Source of the DNA: Verrucomicrobiales bacterium
GTDB lineage: Bacteria > Verrucomicrobiota > Verrucomicrobiia > Verrucomicrobiales > DEV007
Direction of reading: 5' to 3'
DNA: 64,000 nucleotides
NCBI GenBank assembly: GCA_029212615.1
Contig: JARGPJ010000003.1
Span: 186,001 to 250,000 of the forward strand
The notes under the pieces are model-generated. The model searched no databases, was not told where the DNA came from, and saw only the letters and a program-made list of their open reading frames with translations. The position numbers and the translations under genes were made by a program. Below, piece after piece: positions 26,387 through 33,870 of the stretch (the first letter of the stretch is position 1; every line of letters starts with the position of its first letter).

Positions 26387-28360
26387 ATGAAATCCCTCTG
26401 GTCCAACTCCGACGCGAAGAAATTCAAAGGCGATCTTGGCAAGCGTGTTTACACCTCACGACTCCTTGGCGCGAACCCTGAGCTCGTTCTTCACGGAGGG
26501 GGAAACACCTCAGTCAAAACCACGGAAAAAGATTTCTTCGGTGACAAGGTGGAGGTGCTGCATGTCAAAGGCTCCGGATGGGATCTCGGCACGATCGAGG
26601 CAGCAGGCTTTGCCCCGGTGAGAATGGAGGCACTCTTGAAAATGTCGAAGCTGGACTCACTCAGCGATGCGGAGATGGTGAAGCAACAGCGCGCCGCGAT
26701 GCTTGAACCGAGTGCGCCGAACCCCAGCATCGAAGCAATCCTTCACGCGATCATCCCTCAAAAATTTGTCGATCACACGCACGCCAACGCGGTGGTCGCA
26801 TTGACCAATCACAAGCACGGACGTCAAGCCGTTGAGGAAGTCTATGGAGACCGCGTCGTCGTCGTTCCCTACGTCATGCCCGGATTCGATCTCGCCAAGG
26901 CAGTCGAGAAGGCACTCGCCAATGTTGACCCGTTTAAGCTCGACGGAATCATCCTCATGAATCACGGCATCTTCACGATGCATGACGACGCCAAAACCAG
27001 CTACGAGCTGATGATCCAGCTCGTGACCGAGGCCGAAATCTACCTGTCCACCAAACTGGGCAAATCGTTCGCTTTTCCCACTGCTAAGCCCGACGAAGAC
27101 CTCCTCGGACTCTCTGAGATCCGTGGAAAAGTCTCCGAACTCCGTGGCGTTCCCGTGATCGCCTCTCTCGATCAATCACCTGAAGCGGTTGGTTTTGCGA
27201 GCCGGGCCGACGTCACCAAGATTGCAACCCGCGGTCCCCTCACCCCCGATCACACGATTCGGACGAAGCGTATTCCGGCAGTGATCGGCAAAGACATTGG
27301 CAAAGCGATCGACAAATATTCCGCCGACTACACCAAGTATTTCGAAAAATACAACGATGGTGAAACCATGCTTGCTCCGGACCCGCGCTGGGCAGTCTGG
27401 CAGAACAAAGGTATCATCGCTTTCGGAGCTTCAGAAAAGGAAGCGGGAGTTCTCACTGACATTTCCACGAGCACCTGGCGCACCATCACCCAGGCCGAAG
27501 GAGCCTTCGAGGGAGGATGGAAAGCTCTCCCTGCCGGTAAGCTCTTTGAAATTGAATACTGGGAACTCGAGCAAGCCAAACTTAAAAAAGGCGGCAGTGC
27601 CCCGGTCCATCAGGGGAAAGTCGCTCTGGTGACCGGCTCCGCAGCAGGAATTGGCTTCGCCTGTGCTCAGTCTCTTGCCGAACAGGGCGCCAAAGTCATC
27701 GGCATCGACCTCAGCCCCGAGATTGAGTCACAAATGGAGTCTATCGGTGGCGTTGGCATCATCGCGAATCTCACCGACGACGAGAAAGTCATCGACGCGG
27801 TCGAAAGCGTCGTGCGCCAGTTCGGAGGCATCGATATTGTCGTCAGCAACGCCGGTATATTCACCGCGGGAGCCTACCTCGAGAACCTTGAAGGCAGGAA
27901 CTGGGACCTCTCCATGGCCGTTAACCTGACGAGCCACCAGAAGCTTCTCAAATACACGATTCCCTACCTTAAGAACGGCATTGATCCCGCCATCGTCCTC
28001 GTTGGATCACGGAACGTCAACGCTCCCGGCGCCGGTGCGGCGAGTTACTCCTGTGCCAAGGCAGGCCTCACTCAGCTTTGTCGCGTTGCCTCACTCGAGC
28101 TCGCTCCCTTCGGAGTCCGCTGTAACATCATTCACCCCGATGCCGTCTTCGACACCAAGCTCTGGACCGAAGAAAATCTCAAGCGTTCCGCGGAGCGTTA
28201 CAACATGACGGTCGAGGAATACAAGACACGCAACCTTCTCAAAACCGAGATCAAGTCGAAAGACGTCGGCAACATGGTCGCCGCAATGGCAAGTGGACTC
28301 TTCGGCAAAACCACCGGCGCACAGGTTCCTGTCGACGGCGGGAATGACCGGGTGATCTAG
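26387..28360 (+). CDS. Bifunctional class II aldolase / short-chain dehydrogenase (RhaEW-like)
   Basis: A 657-residue fusion. Residues 1-400 form a class II aldolase domain with ELVLHGGGNTSVKT, VDHTHANAVVALTNH (metal histidines) and IILMNHGIFTMHDD. From about residue 408 a short-chain dehydrogenase follows with GKVALVTGSAAGIGFACAQSL, VVSNAGIFTAG, VLVGSRNVNAPGAGAASYSCAKAG (YxxxK) and a C-terminal GAQVPVDGGND. Enzymes of this architecture cleave rhamnulose 1-phosphate to DHAP and L-lactaldehyde and oxidise the lactaldehyde. Which sugar phosphate is used here is inferred, as no rhamnose isomerase or kinase lies nearby. Transcribed alone behind the structured leader at 26220-26309. Confidence 0.88.
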   Translation: MKSLWSNSDAKKFKGDLGKRVYTSRLLGANPELVLHGGGNTSVKTTEKDFFGDKVEVLHVKGSGWDLGTIEAAGFAPVRMEALLKMSKLDSLSDAEMVKQQRAAMLEPSAPNPSIEAILHAIIPQKFVDHTHANAVVALTNHKHGRQAVEEVYGDRVVVVPYVMPGFDLAKAVEKALANVDPFKLDGIILMNHGIFTMHDDAKTSYELMIQLVTEAEIYLSTKLGKSFAFPTAKPDEDLLGLSEIRGKVSELRGVPVIASLDQSPEAVGFASRADVTKIATRGPLTPDHTIRTKRIPAVIGKDIGKAIDKYSADYTKYFEKYNDGETMLAPDPRWAVWQNKGIIAFGASEKEAGVLTDISTSTWRTITQAEGAFEGGWKALPAGKLFEIEYWELEQAKLKKGGSAPVHQGKVALVTGSAAGIGFACAQSLAEQGAKVIGIDLSPEIESQMESIGGVGIIANLTDDEKVIDAVESVVRQFGGIDIVVSNAGIFTAGAYLENLEGRNWDLSMAVNLTSHQKLLKYTIPYLKNGIDPAIVLVGSRNVNAPGAGAASYSCAKAGLTQLCRVASLELAPFGVRCNIIHPDAVFDTKLWTEENLKRSAERYNMTVEEYKTRNLLKTEIKSKDVGNMVAAMASGLFGKTTGAQVPVDGGNDRVI

Positions 28361-28601
28361 AAGGCGGCCCTTTGCGGCGCTGCACCCGGAGTGGCATGTC
28401 AGGTGCCGCTGGATTGAGACGCGGCCTCTACAGACACCGCACCGGGATACCCGCGGGGAGCCCCATCCCTGCATCAACGGTCACATTCAGGCGCCCGCCT
28501 CCCGGAAAGGCGGTCATTGCCTTGCAGAACTTGTTGAGCGAAGGATCGCCGACAAGTAAAACTGATCCCGTCTCATTCCCCGGGTCATGCAATCACCCCA
28601 C

Positions 28602-28630
28602 AAAAAAAGGCGACCTTTTCAGATCGCCTT
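28602..28630 (-). terminator. Rho-independent terminator of the small basic protein gene
   Basis: On the minus strand AAGGCGA pairs with TCGCCTT around about ten bases, followed directly by a run of seven T. It lies 27 bp after the stop of the 70-residue gene, the right distance and direction for an intrinsic terminator. The remaining 240 bp toward the aldolase/dehydrogenase gene shows no gene that I can support. Confidence 0.8.
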
Positions 28631-28656
28631 CCTTAGGAAATAAAATGGAATCGTCG

Positions 28657-28869
28657 TTAGGATTCCTTCGCAGCAGCTGCGGCAGCCTCGACCTTCTTGG
28701 GGCGCTTGAGGGCGGTGAGAACATCGCGTGAATTCATCTGATTCACGACGGCTTCGTCCATGCCGAGAGCGATGAGACGCTTCTTCTGGTCACGACGACG
28801 ACGGTTCTTCTTTCCAGCTGCCTTCTTAGGACGAGTCCGGTTCTTGTTGCGTTCTAATGTCGTTCCCAT
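28657..28869 (-). CDS. Small, very basic protein of unknown function
   Basis: A 70-residue protein from the ATG at 28867-28869. About half of its first 32 residues are Lys or Arg (MGTTLERNKNRTRPKKAAGK, then NRRRR). A short helical segment follows with IALGMDEAVVNQMNSRDVL, and the C-terminus is alanine-rich. The open frame extends to 29016, but the upstream part has no protein-like pattern. The basic N-terminus suggests RNA or DNA binding, possibly ribosome-associated; I do not recognise the family with certainty. A dedicated intrinsic terminator follows it and the gene is monocistronic, as expected of an abundant small protein. Confidence 0.65.
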   Translation of the reverse strand: MGTTLERNKNRTRPKKAAGKKNRRRRDQKKRLIALGMDEAVVNQMNSRDVLTALKRPKKVEAAAAAAKES

Positions 28870-29091
28870 GAGTAAAAATCGGTGCGTAGTCTTGATATTG
28901 GACCGGGGCCGGAGCTCTCGATCCTCCCCGAGGAAGCGGGGAGCGGGACTAATAAGCCCATTCCACGTGTAGGTCAACGGGATTTCGAGTGACTTTCTCC
29001 CGAAGTTCGGCCGCAAATATCAGGCCTTATCAGGCAATACAGTGACAGAATACGACTGGTCCCCCCGTCCCTCCTTTGCTAGCATACCGGC

Positions 29092-30546
29092 ATGATAGCA
29101 ACCTACGCCGCATGCCTACGCCGATCCGGGCACATTTTAGCGCTCATGACGGGGCTACTCCTCACCGGGTTTACGCCCTCAGCCCGGGCTGAACGGGCGA
29201 TCCACGTCTTCGGGGTGTTCTGCAACGCCTACGAAGGACAGGGGGGTGCTATCAATGAAGGGGTCACGGCCGACAAGTTTATCCTCAACACAATTTTCAC
29301 GGAGTATTTCTCGGAACAATCGTGGGGCGTAAAACTGAACCGGAGAACGCTGGAAGGTAAGGCCGCGACGAAAGACACGCTTCTCGCAGAGTTCGAACTT
29401 TTCTCACGCAATGTCGGACCTGATGACACTGTCTATGTCCACTTCTCAGGTCACGGCGTGATCCATGATCCGGCGAGCGGCGAGCAGTTTTTGAATTTTG
29501 TCGATGAGTCCGAGATCAGCCGAAATGAATGGGCCGAAAGCATCGCTGCTCTCCCCTGCCGGTTAAAAATTCTCATCACCGACTGTTGTTCGAGCTATCC
29601 ACCGGAATTCGTCATCGCAGAGGGTGACGAACGGGTTGAGCCCTGGAAGAATCTCTACGCCCTCCTTCTCGAACACGAAGGCTTCATCAATATCACCGCG
29701 GCTCAACCCGGACAAGCGGCTTTAGGAAGCTCCAATGGAGGCTTTCTAACGATCAATCTGGAGTCTGACATGCAGCGCTATTCGAGTTGGGAGAAAGTCT
29801 TCGCAGAAACACAAAAACGAGTCGAGACCGAAACTGAAGGCCAGATCCGCATGGCCGGCCTCCTCGATCAATTTGATCCCCAACGCCCCTATGCCTACAG
29901 TCTCGGACGGCGCATTGAGAATCCGGAAGATCAGGACCTCGCGCGACCATCCACGTTCGAGTATGTTATCCCCGATTCCAACGTGCGGGAACTGAGCGCC
30001 TACGAGCTCCGGGACATGGGACTCCAACAGCTCTACCTCGCCCGGAACGAAATATTCGCCCGATACGGTTATGACTTCAGCGGCGCCTTTCTGCAGGAAT
30101 ACTTTGGGAGTCTTTCATGGTATCAAAAAATCCCCGGGTTCAAATCTCCTCCGGTGACCCCTCTGGAAGCGGCGAACGCAGACCTCATCTTGAAAATCGA
30201 GAAGGACCAGGGAGGACCTTTCATCAGCAGTAAAAAGGTCATGCCCGGCGATCAGGACGGCTCAGACTCCTTTCCTGACATTTTCGCTTACTCCTCGCAG
30301 CGGGCGCTTTCCCGATCGGTACTGCAGGCCCTCTCACCTCCGGAGCTGTCGATCGCCCGGAATGAGATCTATGCGAGGCATGGATACCCCTTTACCTCGC
30401 GCGCCCTGCAGGAGTACTTTGCGACAAAACCATACTACTATCGGGACCCCTCGGCGAAGGACCCTGCCTTCACCGATATCGAGAATCACAATCTCTGGCT
30501 CATCCGCAAGGTCGAGCGAATCAATGGGGGGGCCTACTCCTGGTAG
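29092..30546 (+). CDS. Secreted caspase-like (C14) protein with two YARHG domains
   Basis: A 484-residue protein with a signal peptide (to about ARA at residue 33). Residues 36-275 form a caspase-like fold: VHFSGHG gives the catalytic His121 and ITDCCSS the catalytic Cys166 (second Cys of DCC). The C-terminal half has two YARHG modules, at about residues 296-371 (LARNEIFARYGYDFSGAFLQ) and 399-475 (IARNEIYARHGYPFTSRALQ), each ending in an 'EYF...YY' and 'I-K' segment. YARHG domains are extracellular modules of unknown binding function. It stands alone between divergent and convergent neighbours, with no toxin-like partner or sensor gene adjacent. Both dyad residues are present, so activity is plausible. 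Confidence 0.87.
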   Translation: MIATYAACLRRSGHILALMTGLLLTGFTPSARAERAIHVFGVFCNAYEGQGGAINEGVTADKFILNTIFTEYFSEQSWGVKLNRRTLEGKAATKDTLLAEFELFSRNVGPDDTVYVHFSGHGVIHDPASGEQFLNFVDESEISRNEWAESIAALPCRLKILITDCCSSYPPEFVIAEGDERVEPWKNLYALLLEHEGFINITAAQPGQAALGSSNGGFLTINLESDMQRYSSWEKVFAETQKRVETETEGQIRMAGLLDQFDPQRPYAYSLGRRIENPEDQDLARPSTFEYVIPDSNVRELSAYELRDMGLQQLYLARNEIFARYGYDFSGAFLQEYFGSLSWYQKIPGFKSPPVTPLEAANADLILKIEKDQGGPFISSKKVMPGDQDGSDSFPDIFAYSSQRALSRSVLQALSPPELSIARNEIYARHGYPFTSRALQEYFATKPYYYRDPSAKDPAFTDIENHNLWLIRKVERINGGAYSW

Positions 30547-30644
30547 AAGGACAACGGGGCAGCCCGATTCACCGCGCCTGACAGCCCCCTTTCACGACAC
30601 CGGACAGGGTTAAGCCCATGCCACAACCCTCTCAAATCATTTCC

Positions 30645-31607
30645 TCAGGGAGTCCGCAGCGAAATCTCTTCGTCAGCATACTTCACTAAAAGGGCATCAA
30701 TCGCCTCCACGATTTCCGCCTCCGTTCCCTGCACCAGCCAGTAGCGATATCGAAGGATGGATTGAGGGCCCAAATTCACTTTGGCGATAGGCGCGACATG
30801 GACACAGGGCGCGGCGCCGGCCATGGAACTGTTTCCGCCCCCGTGCGGGCCGAAATTCCAGTGCTCCGTTGCCGACGGGCTGAATATCGCAATCCCCTGC
30901 CCTCCTGCATTGAAGCAGGCCATGACATTGAGCGGTGGCACGGTTCGTCCCCAGGGCGGCCCGATCGGCCGGGATTCATCACGCCATTCCCCCTCACCAA
31001 GATAGCTATTAATCTTCGAAAAATTGCGGGTAAAATAAAGCGCGGGAACTTCCTGTGGCCGGATCACGGCGGGGCCCCACTGATCATTTAGCTGGCGACG
31101 GCATTCCAGCTCGCACTGAACGACCACCACCTTCGGCATCCCGTTTTCAAAGGACGTCCACTGCCGCATCCTTGCCTCAGCCTCTTCATCAGGCATGTCC
31201 CACAGCTTCGGTATGGTTTCCGCATAGAGTTGGTCCGGAGCCCTCTTCTCGAAGACAGTGACCCGCGCCCAGGAACCGACCCCGCCACCCTGGATCGGAT
31301 TCCACGCCCAGGGAGCCCAGGAAGGGCTCTGTCCCTCAGCGGTCCGGTCAAGTCGGTTCCCGGCATAGTAGGACTGCTGGATGAGCCTCCCGGGATCGTG
31401 AATATTGACCATATTTTTCCGATAGGCCGCTCCCGACAAATGCGTGATTGCCGCCCCCATTTCACGATCGATGCCCACCCTGATCTCACCATTGTCGATG
31501 AAGAGGAGCTCGGCTTTTCCTGACGGACCGATGTTCGGCGTTTTCACCGGCCCGGCCTGAACCGCGCCGATTAAAAGAACGAGGGTAAGAAATTGAAAAC
31601 ACTTCAT
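30645..31607 (-). CDS. Secreted protein of unknown family, partner of a sulfatase
   Basis: A 320-residue protein beginning at the ATG at 31605-31607 with a signal peptide (MKCFQFLTLVLLIGAVQA). The mature part reads as beta-rich: LLFIDNGEIRVGIDREMGAAI near the start, then GGVGSWARVTVFEK, and LRYRYWLVQGTEAEIVEAI near the end. The opening resembles mutarotase-like beta-sandwich domains that sit on carbohydrate lyases and hydrolases, but I see no catalytic signature. Upstream frame to 31796 lacks protein character. It lies 28 bp after the stop of the sulfatase gene on the same strand and is likely co-transcribed, so a role in sulfated glycan processing is the best guess. Confidence 0.65.
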   Translation of the reverse strand: MKCFQFLTLVLLIGAVQAGPVKTPNIGPSGKAELLFIDNGEIRVGIDREMGAAITHLSGAAYRKNMVNIHDPGRLIQQSYYAGNRLDRTAEGQSPSWAPWAWNPIQGGGVGSWARVTVFEKRAPDQLYAETIPKLWDMPDEEAEARMRQWTSFENGMPKVVVVQCELECRRQLNDQWGPAVIRPQEVPALYFTRNFSKINSYLGEGEWRDESRPIGPPWGRTVPPLNVMACFNAGGQGIAIFSPSATEHWNFGPHGGGNSSMAGAAPCVHVAPIAKVNLGPQSILRYRYWLVQGTEAEIVEAIDALLVKYADEEISLRTP

Positions 31608-31635
31608 CGCCGGTATGTCACCCGCTCCGAATTGA

Positions 31636-33192
31636 TCAGCCCTTATCAGGTCGACCATCCTTCTTGAGTAATGGCGGCGCAGTATCCTTGACCGGCTTGG
31701 TTCTTTTCGCGGGAAGGCGTTCCACCTTGTCAGCCGTCTCGTGCCAAATCTCAGATAATTCCTCCACCACTTCGGGGTGGTCGCCCGCCAGGTCATGCAA
31801 CTCCGTCCCGTCCTTCTGAATGTCGTAAAGCTCCCATCGGCTCGACTGATGACTCACCAACTTCCATGGGCCTTTCCGAACGGCACGGTTGCCGTTGAAA
31901 TGGAAATAGAGAAAGTCGTGGGGCTCGCGGACACCCCCCAGAATGATCGGAACGAGGCTCTTTCCCTGAAGCGGATCGACATCAATGAGCGTTCCATCTG
32001 CGAGGGTGACCTCATCAGGATAGTTTGCATGGCCCGCGTCAAGACAGGTCGCCATGAAATCAACGAGGTGCGCCGGCTGATGAGTGATCGAACCGGGCAC
32101 GGTTTTGGTTCGGCCCTTCGGCCAATGAGCGATCATCGGCGATGAAATTCCCCCCTCATGCTGATTCTGTTTATGAAGGCGAAAAGGCGTATTTCCCACA
32201 TGCGACCAACCGGTATCGTAACACCAGTAGGATCGGGAATCCCACGGTTCAAATTCTGCTCCTTCGGTACGGTCGAAGGGGCAGGCTCCGTTGTCAGAGC
32301 AGATCATGATAAGCGTATTATCGAAGACCCCTTTGTCCTTGAGGAATTTAACCAGCCGTCCCGTCGTTTGATCAACGCGGTCAACCATTCCCGCAAAAGC
32401 GGTCATGCGCCGCTCGTCCCAGGCACGCTCTTCATCGCTCATGTCCTCCCAGGCGGGGACATGTTCCGGCCGCGGACTGAGAGCCCACTCTTCCGGAATC
32501 AATCCCATCTCGACCTGCTTCTCATAACGACGCTGCCGAATCACGTCCCATCCCTCACGATAACGACCCTCGTATTTACGATAATCCTCCTCGAGGACCT
32601 GGAGCGGATAATGTGGCGCGTTGTGAGCAACGTAGAGGAAGAACGGCTTTTCAGGAGACTCCTCAAGGGCTTCGCCGACAAATTTTTCGGCGTAGTCGAT
32701 GAACACTTCAGTGGTGTAGAAATCATCGCCGAAGTCATTCCATGGCTCACCGTTGAGACGAAACGTTTCGTCGCCGGTAAAGAAATTCGTTGCCCCTGAA
32801 AGATGACCAAAATACTGATCAAATCCACGATCAGTCGGCTCTCTGTCCAAGTGCCATTTTCCCACCATCGCGGTCGAGTAACCAGCTGACTTCAACACTT
32901 CCGGAATCGTTGCCGCACGCTTCAGACTCTCACTGCCGGCCTGATCACAATAAAGCCCCGAAAGCAGGGAGACACGGGAAGAGTGACATTTCGCAGTGTT
33001 GTAAAAACGACTGAAACGAAGGCCGTTGGCCGCGAGCGCATCGATGTTGGGTGTTTCAATCTCACTTCCATAGCAACCGAAGTCTGAGAAACCGAGATCG
33101 TCGACCATCATGATCACGATATTCGGCCGCTCGGCGGCTTGCAGAGAGAAAACAAACGCCGAAACGAGAGCAATAAGCTTTAGGGATTTCAT
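31636..33192 (-). CDS. Secreted sulfatase (S1 family, formylglycine type, CHSSR motif)
   Basis: A 518-residue S1 sulfatase with a signal peptide (MKSLKLIALVSAFVFSLQAA). The metal-binding RPNIVIMMVDDLGFSDFGCYG and the activation motif NTAKCHSSRVSLLSG are present; Cys69 would become formylglycine. The third motif position is Ser instead of the usual Pro. MVGKWHLD, FLYVAHNAPHYP and MICSDNGACPFD give the remaining metal and sulfate ligands. The enzyme should remove sulfate esters from glycans in the periplasm. It is the first gene of a two-gene unit with the unknown secreted protein downstream. The specific glycan is not predictable. Confidence 0.9.
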   Translation of the reverse strand: MKSLKLIALVSAFVFSLQAAERPNIVIMMVDDLGFSDFGCYGSEIETPNIDALAANGLRFSRFYNTAKCHSSRVSLLSGLYCDQAGSESLKRAATIPEVLKSAGYSTAMVGKWHLDREPTDRGFDQYFGHLSGATNFFTGDETFRLNGEPWNDFGDDFYTTEVFIDYAEKFVGEALEESPEKPFFLYVAHNAPHYPLQVLEEDYRKYEGRYREGWDVIRQRRYEKQVEMGLIPEEWALSPRPEHVPAWEDMSDEERAWDERRMTAFAGMVDRVDQTTGRLVKFLKDKGVFDNTLIMICSDNGACPFDRTEGAEFEPWDSRSYWCYDTGWSHVGNTPFRLHKQNQHEGGISSPMIAHWPKGRTKTVPGSITHQPAHLVDFMATCLDAGHANYPDEVTLADGTLIDVDPLQGKSLVPIILGGVREPHDFLYFHFNGNRAVRKGPWKLVSHQSSRWELYDIQKDGTELHDLAGDHPEVVEELSEIWHETADKVERLPAKRTKPVKDTAPPLLKKDGRPDKG

Positions 33193-33244
33193 GGAGCAAT
33201 CGTGCCATCATTCGCCCTTCTGTCGAGTAATCAGCGCAGCGCGA

Positions 33245-33589
33245 TTAAGGGGTGTCCGAATTCTCCTGCTCCGGATTCAATGCGGCTTCACAGGACCAGC
33301 AGGTATCAAAATTCCCGGGACTGACCTCACCACATTTCGGACACTTGAGGTCAAACTCGACGAGTGCATCATTCTTCGTCCGGTGCTCATAAATGAGCTT
33401 CCAGGCGCGGTCATAGTCTTCATTATTCACCACGCAAAGAGCTGGAAACGTGTCCGGGATCGGAATTTCGGCTACCCCCATGAGAGCGATCGTTTCATTG
33501 CGAATGTGTGTCTTAATCCCCTGAGATTCGAGAAGTGACTGGTAATGCCCGATCATCGTGAATTCAGGCTCGCGAAAGAGTTCTTTCAT
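33245..33589 (-). CDS. DUF2007-type protein with C-terminal zinc ribbon
   Basis: A 114-residue cytoplasmic protein. Residues 1-70 match the DUF2007 'putative signal-transducing' fold (MKELFREPEFTMIGHYQSLL, then ALCVVNNEDYDRAWKLI). A zinc ribbon of two CxxC pairs follows: LKCPKCGEV and CWSCEAAL. The function is unknown; the DUF2007 part resembles PII/ACT-like small ligand domains. It precedes the sulfatase gene by 52 bp on the same strand, so co-transcription is possible, but the products do not suggest a shared pathway. Confidence 0.72.
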   Translation of the reverse strand: MKELFREPEFTMIGHYQSLLESQGIKTHIRNETIALMGVAEIPIPDTFPALCVVNNEDYDRAWKLIYEHRTKNDALVEFDLKCPKCGEVSPGNFDTCWSCEAALNPEQENSDTP

Positions 33590-33674
33590 GGCTGACGTAG
33601 TTTATCGGAACCACGAAGCATCGGGAAGCTAAATTCAAAAGAGGATTCTCAACAATCGACATCCAACCACACTC

Positions 33675-33753
33675 CTGGAGGGTCGAGTTCCACCTCGACC
33701 GCCATGCCCCTGCTCCCCTTCCCACGCGGACTGAGTGGAACCTGTCCCTCCAG
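33675..33753. repeat. Intergenic inverted-repeat element (REP-like)
   Basis: A 19-bp arm, CTGGAGGGTCGAGTTCCAC (33675-33693), is inverted at 33735-33753 with three mismatches, 41 bp apart. The left side also holds an inner perfect stem GGTCGAG/CTCGACC (33681-33687 with 33694-33700). Such small paired palindromes in intergenic space look like REP or other short mobile-type repeats. No second copy was noticed in this window. A 12-bp palindrome, ACGGCATGCCGT, lies just after it at 33763-33774, before the PBP gene. Confidence 0.45.
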
Positions 33754-33870
33754 AAATGACGAACGGCATGCCGTCATGCCAAAATCGACAAAACAAGCTC
33801 CTGCTTTCCTTCAATCAGTCCGCGTTGGACCGTATCGACTACTTAAGGTATCTTAAACTCCCCCACGATC

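Noticed and set aside
28361..28601. GC-rich 240-bp stretch considered as an SRP RNA or RNase P RNA
   Set aside because: The invariant sequences of either RNA are missing on both strands, and only short unconvincing stems could be drawn.
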